From Nonomuraea guangzhouensis (lineage in GTDB: Bacteria > Actinomycetota > Actinomycetes > Streptosporangiales > Streptosporangiaceae): DNA of 64,000 bases. Shown one piece after another: positions 1-8,361 of this stretch. The stretch's first letter is position 1; each line of letters starts with the position of its first letter. Below the pieces are notes generated by a model that saw nothing but the letters and a program-made list of their open reading frames with translations, ran no database searches and had not been told where the DNA came from. The stretch spans positions 62,001 through 126,000 of the forward strand of contig NZ_JAHKRM010000004.1 of assembly GCF_019396345.1 (NCBI RefSeq), in the 5' to 3' direction. Made by a program: the position numbers and the translations under genes.

Positions 1-184
1 GGCCGGCCTGACCGACGCGGCCGGCCGTACCGCGCGATCCGCCTTCGTCTCCGGCCTCGACCAGATCTTCCTGCTCAGCGGAGTCGGCGCGCTGATCACC
101 GCGGCCGTTGTCCTGCTCCTGGTCCGCAGGGCCGCGCCGGATGACCACCGTACGACGATCACCGCCGATCCGGTCGCCCGCTGA
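1..184 (+). CDS. C-terminal end of a drug:H+ antiporter of the DHA2 MFS type (5' end outside window)
   Basis: The reading frame is open from base 2 and stops with TGA at 182-184. It encodes about 60 residues: a short loop with many Ala and Arg residues, one hydrophobic helix (IFLLSGVGALITAAVVLLLV) and a polar tail. That is how 14-TM EmrB/QacA-type exporters commonly end, where a final helix is followed by a short Arg/Asp-rich tail. The start and most of the gene lie upstream of the window, so family and substrate cannot be fixed. A different last-helix membrane protein is possible. Confidence 0.6.
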   Translation, partial: AGLTDAAGRTARSAFVSGLDQIFLLSGVGALITAAVVLLLVRRAAPDDHRTTITADPVAR

Positions 185-299
185 GAGCGCCCGCGCACGT
201 CGCCCAGCGATGGTGTGGTCCGAAACATGCCGGTGCCTGCAGCTTGGTCACTGCTTGGCTGGTTGCCCTACTCCACGCACTCCAGCCTGAACGGGAACC

Positions 300-1475
300 A
301 TGTCCACGATCACATCCATCCGACCACGCTCACCACTCGTCGACTGGCTGGCGGTCACCTCGCTCACCCTGGGCATTTTCGCGATCGTCACCAGTGAGAT
401 CCTGCCCATCGGCCTGTTGACCACCATCGGCGCCGACTTCGGCCTCTCCGACGGCATCGCCGGGCTGACCATGACCCTGCCCGGCATCGTCGCCGCGATA
501 GCCGCGCCCGCCGTCACGCTGGCCACCGCCCGTCTGGACCGGCGGGTCATGCTGTGTGTTCTCATGGCGGTACTCGCCACAGCCGACGTGCTGGCGGCCG
601 TGGCCGGCTCCTACTGGATCATGCTGATCTCCAGGGCGCTCGTCGGCCTCACCATCGGCGGCTTCTGGTCGATCGGGGCCGGGCTGGCCGCCCGCCTGGT
701 GCCGCCGCCGTCAGTCGGCACCGCCACCGCCCTGATCTTCTCCGCCGTGCCGCTGGGCTCCGTACTCGGTGTGCCGGCCGGAACCTTCATCGGCCACCTC
801 GCCGGCTGGCGAACCGCCTTCCTCACCCTGGCCGCGCTGGCGATCCTCGTCCTGATCGCCCTGCTGGCGCTGCTGCCACCGCTGCCCGCCCACCAGGTCA
901 CCAGCCCCCGCGTCCTGCTCGACCTGCTGCGCGAACGAGGTACGAAGATCGCCTTGCTGGCCACGTTCCTCATCGTCCTTGCGCACTTCGGCACCTACAC
1001 CTACATCACGCCCTTCCTCCAGCACATCACCCACCTGTCCCCCACGGCCATCAGCGCGGCGCTCCTGGCGTACGGCGTCGCCGGAATCGCCGGCAACTTC
1101 CTGGCGGGCAAAGCCATCGCCATGAGCCTGCGCGGCGCTTTTGTGGCCACCGGCTGCTTGATCGCGCTCACCACCCTGATGCTGCCCGTGGTCGGCACCA
1201 CAGCCGTCGGCGCTGTCGTGCTGCTGGTGCTGTGGGGTCTGGCCTATGGGGGCGTGCCCCTCTGTTCCCAAGCGTGGTTCCTCAACTCCGCTCCCCAAGC
1301 GCCGGAAGGCGCCACGATCCTCTTCACCTCCTCGTTCCAGGCGACCTTCGCCCTCGGCGCGCTCGTCGGCGGCGGCGGCGTCGACGCCTTCACGGTCTCC
1401 ACCGTGATGATCTGCGGCGGGCTGACCGCTCTCCTCATGGCGGCATCCTTGTGGTCGCTCACCAAGCCCCGCTGA
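300..1475 (+). CDS. MFS transporter, DHA1 type (AraJ-like efflux permease)
   Basis: The 391-residue protein is almost entirely hydrophobic and fits 12 membrane helices, the usual size for DHA1 exporters. The first helix carries TSEILPIGLLTTIGADFG, a signature I associate with AraJ/chloramphenicol-resistance-type permeases. It is followed by a typical TM2-TM3 loop containing ATARLDRR and by GSVLGVPAGTFIGHLAGWR in TM5, the antiporter motif C region. Such proteins export small molecules or sugars by proton antiport at the cytoplasmic membrane. The substrate is unknown. The ATG at 300 starts directly before the first conserved block. The gene stands alone between the upstream exporter fragment and the sigma-factor gene 82 bases downstream. 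Confidence 0.85.
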   Translation: MSTITSIRPRSPLVDWLAVTSLTLGIFAIVTSEILPIGLLTTIGADFGLSDGIAGLTMTLPGIVAAIAAPAVTLATARLDRRVMLCVLMAVLATADVLAAVAGSYWIMLISRALVGLTIGGFWSIGAGLAARLVPPPSVGTATALIFSAVPLGSVLGVPAGTFIGHLAGWRTAFLTLAALAILVLIALLALLPPLPAHQVTSPRVLLDLLRERGTKIALLATFLIVLAHFGTYTYITPFLQHITHLSPTAISAALLAYGVAGIAGNFLAGKAIAMSLRGAFVATGCLIALTTLMLPVVGTTAVGAVVLLVLWGLAYGGVPLCSQAWFLNSAPQAPEGATILFTSSFQATFALGALVGGGGVDAFTVSTVMICGGLTALLMAASLWSLTKPR

Positions 1476-1557
1476 CAGACAGCTCGTCTTCTGATGACGG
1501 TGAAATAGATTCGGCCCAGCCGTCAACCTGGCCGGCCACCGGAGGCATCCACCAGGC

Positions 1558-2055
1558 GTGAACACCGACGAGGAGTACACCGCGTACGTCAGCGGACGCC
1601 TGCTCTGGTTACGCCGGATCGCGTACGCGCTGTGCTGGGACTGGCATCGGGCCGACGACCTGGTGCAGACGACGATCACGCGGCTGTACGTCAAGTGGCG
1701 CCACGCCCGCGAGGCCGCCGACCTGGACGCGTACGTACGGGTGATCCTGGTCCGGATCTTCCTGAAGGAGCAGCGGGCCGGCTGGTTCTCCCGTACCAGG
1801 CTGAGCGCGGCCCCGCCCGAGGCAGCGGCCCGCGCGGAGGACGCGGACCTCGCCATGGATCTGCACCGCGCGCTGGACCGGGTGTCACCGCGGCAGCGGG
1901 CCACCTTGGTGCTGCGCTTCCACTGCGATCTGAGCGTGGAGCAGACCGCCGCGGTGCTCGGCTGCTCCACCGGAACCGTCAAGACCCAGACCGCCCGCGG
2001 ACTGGCCGCCCTGCGCGTGCTGCTGGACGTGGTGGCAACCAAGGAGGATCGCTGA
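1558..2055 (+). CDS. ECF sigma factor, SigE group
   Basis: This 165-residue protein has region 2 at about residues 10-80 (RIAYALCWDWHRADDLVQTT, the core-binding and -10 recognition helices) and region 4 at about 105-155 (SPRQRATLVLRFHCDLSVEQ, then an HTH ending GCSTGTVKTQTARGL). This is the layout of the actinobacterial SigE-type ECF group, whose members often begin with a short acidic stretch and the words DEEYTxYV as here. It would direct RNA polymerase to a small regulon. The GTG start is preceded by GGAGGC at 1540-1545. The stop codon overlaps the next ATG (TGATG), so the downstream membrane protein is translationally coupled and is the probable regulator of this sigma factor. Confidence 0.9.
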   Translation: MNTDEEYTAYVSGRLLWLRRIAYALCWDWHRADDLVQTTITRLYVKWRHAREAADLDAYVRVILVRIFLKEQRAGWFSRTRLSAAPPEAAARAEDADLAMDLHRALDRVSPRQRATLVLRFHCDLSVEQTAAVLGCSTGTVKTQTARGLAALRVLLDVVATKEDR

Positions 2056-3248
2056 TGGAGCTCAAGCCACTGTTCGACACGCTGGTGCCGGAGGAGCAGC
2101 CACCCTCACGGGTGGACGTGAAGGTAGCCATCCAGGCGGGACGCAGGCTGCGCCACCGCCGCCGGGCGCTGGCGATCCTGATGCCGGTCGGCGCCGCGGC
2201 CGCCACCGCGCTGGTGCTGGCGACCGGGTCGCTGACCGCGCCGGGCCGGCAGGACGTGGCCACCAGCCCTTCACCCACGCGCACCGATGCGCTCCGGCCC
2301 GCCGCCGAGGTCTGGCCGTCCGCTGTCACCACCATCCCCGCCAAGGCGGCGGACGGCTCGACGTACCGGCCCGTCACCGCGATGAGCGCCACCGAGCTGT
2401 TACTTCGGGCGGACAAGTCCCCCCTGGAAGGGCTCAGGCTGGAGGTGTACGACACAGCGCGTCGAAAGGCCACGGTCCTGGGCAAGATTCCTGATGTGCG
2501 GGCCTACTCCTTTCCGCAGGGCATCGAGCTCGGTCCCACGTACATCCTTTGGTGGGCCACGGCTCTGAACGCGCATGACGCTGTCGATCTGTGGGTGCTG
2601 CCCCGCACGGGCGGAACGGCGGCCAAAGTGGCCCGGATCAGCGTGCCACCGACGTCGATCGACCGCATCGGGGTCTCGGGTGACCGCGTCGTCTGGTCGG
2701 TCAAGAAGGGCGGGCTGTACTCGGTCCCGATCAGCGGCGGCCCGGCGCGGGCCATGCCCGGCACCGATGGCCTGCACCTGGTGTCCTGGCCCTGGGCGGA
2801 CGACACAGGGCAGGCCGTCGATCGCCAGGCGAACCAGCGCGTGCTGGTCAACCTGGAGACCGGCAAGCGCACCCCTCTGCGCGCGCCGCAGGGAGTCAAG
2901 CAAATGCGCTGCGCCCCGACCTGGTGCGTGGGCATGCAGGGCGAGCACGCGATGGCATGGCGCCGCGACGGCGGCCGCCCGCAGCCCTTGCGCGGCGCCC
3001 TCAACGCGATGTTCTCGCAGATCCGAAGGGATCGGTTCGTGAACACCACCGGCCTGGACGTGTACGACCTCACGACCGGGCAGGGCGCCGAGATCGGGCC
3101 GAAGGCCGCGGAAGGTGTGGTGACGATAAGTATGGGTTTCTCATCCAGCCTGGTGATCAGCTGGGACGCGCCGCCCTGCGCGAACCCCTGCCGACAGGGA
3201 AAGGCCCCCGAACTGGTGGTGCTCAATCTGGCAGCTGTGCCTGGCTGA
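2055..3248 (+). CDS. Membrane-anchored beta-propeller-like protein, putative anti-sigma partner
   Basis: I chose ATG 2055, which overlaps the sigma-factor stop by one base. It gives 397 residues. The first ~37 residues are cytoplasmic and end in an Arg cluster (RRLRHRRR), followed by one membrane helix (about 38-58). The rest would be extracellular and shows repeated beta-strand patterns with W, G and D spacing like TolB/WD40-type propellers (for example LRLEVYDTARRKATVLGKI and VVWSVKKGGLYSVPISGG). Two Cys pairs (RCAPTWC, CANPC) could form disulfides. SigE-group ECF genes are commonly followed by such single-span proteins, inferred to act as anti-sigma factors. No zinc-finger anti-sigma motif is visible, so the role rests on context. 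Confidence 0.7.
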   Translation: MELKPLFDTLVPEEQPPSRVDVKVAIQAGRRLRHRRRALAILMPVGAAAATALVLATGSLTAPGRQDVATSPSPTRTDALRPAAEVWPSAVTTIPAKAADGSTYRPVTAMSATELLLRADKSPLEGLRLEVYDTARRKATVLGKIPDVRAYSFPQGIELGPTYILWWATALNAHDAVDLWVLPRTGGTAAKVARISVPPTSIDRIGVSGDRVVWSVKKGGLYSVPISGGPARAMPGTDGLHLVSWPWADDTGQAVDRQANQRVLVNLETGKRTPLRAPQGVKQMRCAPTWCVGMQGEHAMAWRRDGGRPQPLRGALNAMFSQIRRDRFVNTTGLDVYDLTTGQGAEIGPKAAEGVVTISMGFSSSLVISWDAPPCANPCRQGKAPELVVLNLAAVPG

Positions 3249-3450
3249 TCAGGCGGCCCGGGATCCAGCCGATCCCCGCGTGGTTCCATCGGCGAGAATG
3301 CCAGAAGACTTGATCTTTACCGTGTCGCCGCAGCCACTTATTGCGACCGAAAAACTACAGTGAGTGCTGGCTTCGGAACGGTCGGCAGCTCATCGCCCGG
3401 CCCGATGAGAAGCCTGTCCCGTACAGTCCCTTGCTCGAAAGAGAGCCAGC

Positions 3451-3861
3451 ATGCCTCGCGTCAAGAAGACCACCATGGCCATGGCCGTGACCCTGACCAC
3501 CTGCGCCGGCGCGCTCGGCGCCTTCGCCCTCCCGGCGCTGGCCGACCTCGGCGGCGCTTCCGGCCCGGGTGTCCGCGCAGCCGCCGTCGTCAACGCCAAC
3601 GGCTCCGTCGTCCGCTCCAAGGGTGTCACCGCCGTCCGCAGGATCGCCGTCGGCCAGTACTGCATCCGGCTCGACGCCGATATCAACGCCATGAACACCG
3701 TCCCGGTCGCCACCAGCCAGTGGACGGGCGCGCCCTGGGACTCCAGTATCTTCGTCCGCCCTGACGGCAGTGTCCCCTGCGGGGACTCCCGCGACGTGTT
3801 CGTCGGCACCGGTACCGCCGCCGGCGCCCGCGACACCGGCTTCCACGTCATCATCCCCTGA
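3451..3861 (+). CDS. Small secreted protein of unknown function
   Basis: The 136-residue product begins with a clear Sec signal peptide: MPRVKKTT, then a hydrophobic stretch, with a likely cut after ALPALA near residue 31. The mature part is about 105 residues with two Cys (QYCIRL and VPCGDS) that could form a disulfide, plus a beta-rich pattern of alternating Val, Ile and Gly (VVRSKGVTAVRRIAVGQY). It is translated from ATG 3451 after AGAGAG at 3440-3445. I do not recognise a family. A hairpin at 3889-3916 closes the unit. It is unrelated in strand to the next gene, which converges on it. Confidence 0.75.
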   Translation: MPRVKKTTMAMAVTLTTCAGALGAFALPALADLGGASGPGVRAAAVVNANGSVVRSKGVTAVRRIAVGQYCIRLDADINAMNTVPVATSQWTGAPWDSSIFVRPDGSVPCGDSRDVFVGTGTAAGARDTGFHVIIP

Positions 3862-3888
3862 CCGGAACCGTCCGCAGTTCGCCCAGGC

Positions 3889-3916
3889 GGTCCACCGCCT
3901 GGGCGACGATTCTTTC
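3889..3916. terminator. Bidirectional hairpin terminator between convergent genes
   Basis: Thirteen bases at 3889-3901 (TCGCCCAGGCGGT) pair perfectly with 3904-3916 across a two-base gap, and ATTCTTT follows on the plus strand. It lies between the stop of the secreted protein at 3861 and the stop of the minus-strand gene at 3934, so it can end transcripts from both sides. Confidence 0.8.
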
Positions 3917-3933
3917 GGTGCGCGGGAAACCGG

Positions 3934-4770
3934 TCAGCGCCAGATGCCGGGCACCTGGTCCGGCAGCTTCTCCCCGAGCTCCTGTCTGTCGATCACATCG
4001 CCGTTCAGGGGCAGGAGTACGGTCACCTGACGCCCCCACGCGGAGTAGCGGGTGTCCGACTCGATCCGCAGGGAGCCGTCGTAGAAGGGCAGGACGGCGG
4101 TGGCCGACAGCCGCTCCACCAGGCCGGTCGAGCTCAGCCGGATGGTGTAGGAGACCTTGCCGACGCGCCCGCTCTTCGAGCGAGATCCGAAGTGCGAGAC
4201 GAAGGAGGGGGACACCTTGGCCAGCTTGTCGGTCTTGATCGTCCCTTTCAGCACCCCGTCCCGCCAGTACGTGCGGTGGGCCAGGAGGGCCTTGAGCGTG
4301 GCGGGCTCCAGGACCTCGAGCACCAGGTCGCTGGCCGGCAGATCCGTATTCCGGTAACGCACCCAGCTCGTCCCCTGGGGCAACGCCTCATCCACCAGGG
4401 GGCCTGAGACGTAGTCGTCGTAGCCCGAAGAGATCATTCTGAGGGGCGTCTGCCACAGGACGGCGTCGTCCTCCGTACCGTCCTCTTTCGCGATGCTCAT
4501 CAGTTTCTTGCTGTACTGCATGGTCTGGGACAGGTCGGAGGCGATCTCGCCCTGGGGGCCGAACCCGATCGTGCCGTCCATGTCGACGCTGATGGACAGG
4601 CCGCGACCGTAGTTCACCTTCACGGTGGACACGACGTTGACGGCCTTGCCGCGCGTCAGCTCGGCCTTGAGCGCCTTGATCGGGTCGACCCTGGGTGCTG
4701 CCTGCGCCGGGGCGGCGGTGAGCTGCATCAGGCCCGCGACCACGGCGAAGCCGACGATGGTTCGCTTCAT
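3934..4770 (-). CDS. Secreted protein, possibly LppX/LprG-like lipid-carrier fold
   Basis: I start at ATG 4770, which has AAGGAAT nine bases upstream, rather than at the longer in-frame start at 4815. The 278-residue product has a Sec signal peptide ending near APAQA. There is no lipobox Cys, so it should be secreted, not lipid-anchored. The mature protein is a run of amphipathic strands (VVSTVKVNYGRGLSISVD, GKVSYTIRLSSTGLVERL), with the strand-rich layout and length of actinobacterial LppX/LprAFG-like or LolA-like proteins. The resemblance is by pattern only. The gene is monocistronic on the minus strand, next to the LacI gene and upstream of it in transcript order by about 90 bases. Confidence 0.6.
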   Translation of the reverse strand: MKRTIVGFAVVAGLMQLTAAPAQAAPRVDPIKALKAELTRGKAVNVVSTVKVNYGRGLSISVDMDGTIGFGPQGEIASDLSQTMQYSKKLMSIAKEDGTEDDAVLWQTPLRMISSGYDDYVSGPLVDEALPQGTSWVRYRNTDLPASDLVLEVLEPATLKALLAHRTYWRDGVLKGTIKTDKLAKVSPSFVSHFGSRSKSGRVGKVSYTIRLSSTGLVERLSATAVLPFYDGSLRIESDTRYSAWGRQVTVLLPLNGDVIDRQELGEKLPDQVPGIWR

Positions 4771-4859
4771 TGGATTCCTTGGATGGTCCGGAAAGACGCG
4801 AACAATCTCGTGCACCTGTGATCAACAGTCAAGCCAACTCACGAAAGCCGATATATCCG

Positions 4860-5912
4860 TCATGTCGTGGTCTGCGGTGAGCCGTCTGGAGGAGCGGTGG
4901 AGTGGCGGATGACCAGCCGTGGGTTCACGGAGAAGCGCACCGCCGACGTACGGCCTTCGACGCGTTCGAGCAGGAGCCGTGCGGCGGTGCTGCCCATGAC
5001 GGCGCCGTCCTGGTCGACGCTGGTCAGCGAGATGTTGGGCAGGTCGGCCAGCTTGGTGTTGTCATAGCCGGCGACCGAGATGTCCGCCGGGACCGACAGG
5101 CCGGCCTCGTGCACTGCGGCGAGCGCGCCGAAGGCCGCCTGGTCGGCTCCCGCGAAGATCGCCGTCGGGCGAGGCGAACGGCCCAGCAGCTCGCGGGCGC
5201 CCTGATAGCCGCCTTCCTCGTTGTAGTAGGCCTTCGCGATGGCTATCTCGTCCTGAAGACCGTGCTCGTGCATGACCCGTTTGTAGGCTTCGGCCCGGAT
5301 GATGTGCAACAGGTCGGCAGGCCGCGCGCTGCTGTTGTCCTGGTGCGTGATGTGCACGATCCGCCGGTGTCCGAGCGAGATCAGGTGCTTGACCACGAGT
5401 TCGGAGCCGGCGTCGTCATCGTCGACCACCGAGTCGTAGACGGCTGAGCGCTCGTGACGTCCGAGCACCACGGTGGGCATGTCCCGCCCCACCTCCTCCA
5501 GTCGTGTCTTGGCGGCGAGGGGGCCGACCATGAGGATGCCGTCGACCTGCCGATCCATCAGTGCGTCGACCGCTCGCTTCTCGGCCTGACGGGTGACGCC
5601 TCCCTGGATCATGATCGCCTGGTAGTCGGTCCCCTCCAGTTGCTCGGTGAGCCCGTCGAGGATGTCGGCGAAGAACGGGTTTCTGATGTGCGGCAGCACC
5701 ACGCCGATCGTGAAGGTGCGCCCGCGCATCGCCCGCGCCGCCGCCTGCGGGCGATAGCCCAACTCCTCGATGGCCGTCTTGACCCGGTCTTTCATGGCCG
5801 GGCTCACGCCGTAGGCGTTGCGTATCACCTTGGACACCGCGGTGATGGAGACCTGGGCGTGACTGGCCACGTCGGCGATCGTCACCCGTCGCCGTCGATT
5901 GGGCGTGACCAT
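4860..5912 (-). CDS. LacI-family transcriptional repressor of the sugar ABC operon
   Basis: The 350-residue protein has the LacI HTH at residues 10-30 (VTIADVASHAQVSITAVSKV), the hinge helix near residue 53 (YRPQAAARAMRG) and a periplasmic-binding-like sugar-sensing domain beginning TIGVVLPHIRNPFFADIL. Length is typical. The start ATG at 5912 has GGGAG seven bases upstream. It is divergent from the solute-binding-protein gene at 6128, and three LacI-type half-palindromes lie in the 215-base gap. It therefore very probably represses the importer operon until a sugar ligand binds. Recognition-helix residues S-I-T-A-V-S-K differ from the common VSxxTVSRVLN form. Confidence 0.93.
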   Translation of the reverse strand: MVTPNRRRRVTIADVASHAQVSITAVSKVIRNAYGVSPAMKDRVKTAIEELGYRPQAAARAMRGRTFTIGVVLPHIRNPFFADILDGLTEQLEGTDYQAIMIQGGVTRQAEKRAVDALMDRQVDGILMVGPLAAKTRLEEVGRDMPTVVLGRHERSAVYDSVVDDDDAGSELVVKHLISLGHRRIVHITHQDNSSARPADLLHIIRAEAYKRVMHEHGLQDEIAIAKAYYNEEGGYQGARELLGRSPRPTAIFAGADQAAFGALAAVHEAGLSVPADISVAGYDNTKLADLPNISLTSVDQDGAVMGSTAARLLLERVEGRTSAVRFSVNPRLVIRHSTAPPDGSPQTTT

Positions 5913-5965
5913 CGAGCTCCCTTCACAAGGCGGGATCCGATTGTACGGGCTCCGGCACTGGTCAC

Positions 5966-6080
5966 TTGGGAAACGTTATCTATTTCGACCAGAGAGATCC
6001 ACAGCTTCGAGCAGGGAAACACGTGGAAAACGTTACCCAAAACGAGCCTTGACGCTTCGGCGACGTAACGCTTACGTTAA
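5966..6080. promoter_or_regulatory. Cluster of LacI-type operators in the divergent promoter region
   Basis: Three sites with the AACGTT or TAACG core of LacI operators lie between the divergent LacI and importer genes. They are GGGAAACGTTATC at 5968-5980, GTGGAAAACGTTACCCAA at 6023-6040 (an imperfect palindrome centred on AACGTT), and TAACG-CTTA-CGTTA at 6066-6079 (5-bp arms, perfect). The last sits 49 bases before the start of the importer operon and the first 56 bases before the repressor start. Paired sites would allow looping and control of both directions. Confidence 0.75.
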
Positions 6081-6127
6081 GTCGCATCGGGGGCCGTTAA
6101 AACGATTCAACGAATCTGGAGGGTGTT

Positions 6128-7429
6128 GTGCAGACCTCTCACCGCACGTGGGCGGCGGCCTTGGCCGTACTCACGACAGCGGCCCTGACCTCCTGCGGCT
6201 CCGGCTCGCAGCCAGCCGCCGACGGCAGCGTCACCCTGTCCTTCATGACGGGCAGCGACCAGTCGACCGTGGACACCACGAAGGCTCTCGCCGACGCCTT
6301 CATGCGGGCCAACCCCAAGATCAAGATCGCGATCGAGACGCAGCCCGGCGGCAGCGAGGGCGACAACATCGTCAAGACCAGGCTCTCGACCGGCGAGATG
6401 ACGGATGTGTTCTGGTACAACTCCGGGTCACTGCTGCAGGCGCTCAATCCGGCCCAGACCCTCGTCGACCTCACCGGCGACCCCGTGCTGGCCAACGTCC
6501 AGCCGGACTACCTGCCGGTGGTGACCCAGGGCGACCACGTGTACGGCGTCCCGGCCAGCGCCGCGTCCGGCGGCGGCATCCTCTACAACCGCAAGGTCTA
6601 CGAGCAGCTGAAGCTGCAGGTGCCCAAGACCTGGGACGAGTTCATGGCCAACAACGAGAAGATCAAGGCGGCCGGGATCACGCCGGTGATCTCGACGTTC
6701 AAGGACACCTGGACCTCGCAGCTGTTCGTGCTGGCCGACTACTACAACGTCCAGGCCGCCGTGCCGGCCTTCGCGCAGGACTACACCGCGGGCAAGGCCA
6801 AGTTCGCCACCACCCCGGCAGCGCAGGCAGGCTTCCAGCATCTGGCCGAAGTGCACGCCAAGGGCTACCTCAACAAAGGTTTCGGCTCGGCGACCCTCGA
6901 TCAAGGGCTGAAGTTGCTCGCCGACGGCAAAGGCGCGCACTACCCGATGCTCACCGCGATCTTGCCGCCCGTACTGGCGACAAGCCCACAGGCGGCCACC
7001 GACATCGGCTTCTTCGGCGTCCCGGGCACCGACGCCGCCAAGAACGGCGCCAGCGTCTGGGAGCCACCCGCGATCTACGTCCCCAAGACGACCAAGCATC
7101 TGGACGCGGCCAAGAAGTTCGTGGCCTTCGTCGCCTCGCCGGCCGCCGCCGACGCGATCAACACAGTGGTGCAGCCGACGGGGCCGTACCGGGTCAAGGG
7201 CGCCAAGCTGCCGGACAACGCCCTGCAGGTGGCCAAGGACGTGCAGGCGTACATCGACAAGGGCGCCACCGCGCCCGCGCTGGAGTTCCTGTCCCCGGTG
7301 AAAGGCCCGTCGCTGGAGCAGATCACCGTCGCGGTCGGCTCCGGGCTGACCTCGCCGGCCGAGGGCGCCGCCCAGTACGACAAGGACGTGGAGAAGCAGG
7401 CCAAGCAGTTGGGCCTCACGGGGTGGTGA
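6128..7429 (+). CDS. Sugar ABC transporter substrate-binding lipoprotein (CUT1)
   Basis: The 433-residue protein starts at GTG 6128 behind GGAGGG (6118-6123). It carries a lipoprotein signal with the lipobox LTSC, Cys23 being the anchor. The mature part has the group-1 solute-binding pattern (VTLSFMTGSDQSTVDTTKAL; VPKTWDEFMANNEKIKAAGI; then the ANNEKI/PVIST hinge), like maltose, cellobiose or xylo-oligosaccharide binding proteins. It would capture an oligosaccharide outside the membrane and deliver it to the two permeases that follow. The gene overlaps the first permease by four bases (GTGA). The substrate is not readable from sequence. Neighbours suggest a plant-wall oligosaccharide. Confidence 0.93.
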   Translation: MQTSHRTWAAALAVLTTAALTSCGSGSQPAADGSVTLSFMTGSDQSTVDTTKALADAFMRANPKIKIAIETQPGGSEGDNIVKTRLSTGEMTDVFWYNSGSLLQALNPAQTLVDLTGDPVLANVQPDYLPVVTQGDHVYGVPASAASGGGILYNRKVYEQLKLQVPKTWDEFMANNEKIKAAGITPVISTFKDTWTSQLFVLADYYNVQAAVPAFAQDYTAGKAKFATTPAAQAGFQHLAEVHAKGYLNKGFGSATLDQGLKLLADGKGAHYPMLTAILPPVLATSPQAATDIGFFGVPGTDAAKNGASVWEPPAIYVPKTTKHLDAAKKFVAFVASPAAADAINTVVQPTGPYRVKGAKLPDNALQVAKDVQAYIDKGATAPALEFLSPVKGPSLEQITVAVGSGLTSPAEGAAQYDKDVEKQAKQLGLTGW

Positions 7430-8361
7430 CCAAGCAGGCCGTCGGACCCCGCGCGGGGTCCGACGGAGTACCCGACCAGCGCCATGCCCGCGCCTCCCAC
7501 AACCGGCAGCGCTCGGCCTACCCGTACTGGCTGTACCTGCCGGCCGCCGTCGTCTACCTGGTGATCTTCCTGGTGCCGACGGTGATGGCGTTCTACTTCG
7601 CGCTGACCCGCTGGACGCTGTTCGACAGCACCTTCGTGGGGCTGCAGAACTTCCGGGACTTCTTCGCCGAGCAGAACCTGCGCATCGGCTTCGCCAACAC
7701 CGTCATCTACGCGGTGCTGACGAGCGGGCTGAAGGTGGTGCTCGGGCTGCTGCTGGGCGTGGTGCTGACCAGCAGGCTGCGGACGCGCGGCTTCCTGCGT
7801 TCGGTGGTGTTCTTCCCGGTGCTGGTCTCCACGGTGGCGGTCGGCATCACCTTCAGCGTGCTGCTCAAGCCAGACACCGGGCTGGTGAACCGGACCCTCG
7901 CCCTGATCGGCGTCGAGGGCCCCGACTGGCTGGGCGATGCGAACACCGCGCTGCTGTCGGTCGCGCTGGTGGACGTGTGGAAGGGCGTCGGCCTGGCCAC
8001 CGTGATCTACATCGCCGGCATCCTGTCCATCCCGCGTGACTACTACCAGGCGGTGGCTGTGGACGGTGGTGGCGCCTGGCATCGCTTCCGGCACGTCACG
8101 CTGCCGCTGAGCCGGCCGGCTACCTTCTCGGTGATCATCCTGTCGTTCATCGGCGGGCTGCGCTCGTTCGACCTGATCTGGACGATGACCCGCGGCGGGC
8201 CCGGATTCACCAGCGACACCGTCGCCTCGATCATCTACAAGCAGTACCAGGCCGGCTTCTTCGGCCTGTCCACCGCGGGCAACGTCATCCTGTTCGTTCT
8301 CGTGACCGCCCTCGTACTCCCGCTCAACCACTTCCTGAGCAGAAGGCAGGTCGCCCTATGA
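7426..8361 (+). CDS. Sugar ABC transporter permease, MalF-type
   Basis: Start GTG 7426 overlaps the binding-protein stop (GTGA); another GTG sits one codon earlier. The 311-residue protein has a polar N-terminal stretch of about 40 residues, then six membrane helices and the EAA loop (IPRDYYQAVAVDGGGAWHRF followed by HVTLPL) that docks the ATPase. This is the MalF/UgpA-like subunit of a CUT1 importer. The next permease overlaps it by four bases (ATGA). A strong hairpin lies within its first 14 codons and may lower expression relative to the binding protein. No ATPase gene is present nearby, as is usual in actinomycetes where a shared MsiK-type ATPase serves several importers. Confidence 0.93.
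   Translation: MTKQAVGPRAGSDGVPDQRHARASHNRQRSAYPYWLYLPAAVVYLVIFLVPTVMAFYFALTRWTLFDSTFVGLQNFRDFFAEQNLRIGFANTVIYAVLTSGLKVVLGLLLGVVLTSRLRTRGFLRSVVFFPVLVSTVAVGITFSVLLKPDTGLVNRTLALIGVEGPDWLGDANTALLSVALVDVWKGVGLATVIYIAGILSIPRDYYQAVAVDGGGAWHRFRHVTLPLSRPATFSVIILSFIGGLRSFDLIWTMTRGGPGFTSDTVASIIYKQYQAGFFGLSTAGNVILFVLVTALVLPLNHFLSRRQVAL
7439..7466 (+). repeat. Perfect 12-bp inverted repeat at the 5' end of the first permease gene
   Basis: CCGTCGGACCCC at 7439-7450 pairs exactly with 7455-7466 across the loop GCGC. It lies 10 bases after the stop of the binding-protein gene and inside the first codons of the permease gene. It has no T-run, so it may act as a partial terminator, a 3'-end stabiliser for the binding-protein mRNA or a translation brake. 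A similar arrangement is known between malE and malF in enteric bacteria. Confidence 0.75.

Noticed and set aside
711..2042. A 443-codon minus-strand frame spanning the MFS and sigma-factor genes
   Set aside because: It crosses two well-supported plus-strand genes and has shadow composition.
5899..7425. Long upstream extension of the first permease frame
   Set aside because: It runs out of frame through the binding-protein gene and reads as Arg/Gly-rich noise. The permease start at GTG 7426 with a four-base overlap is the natural choice.
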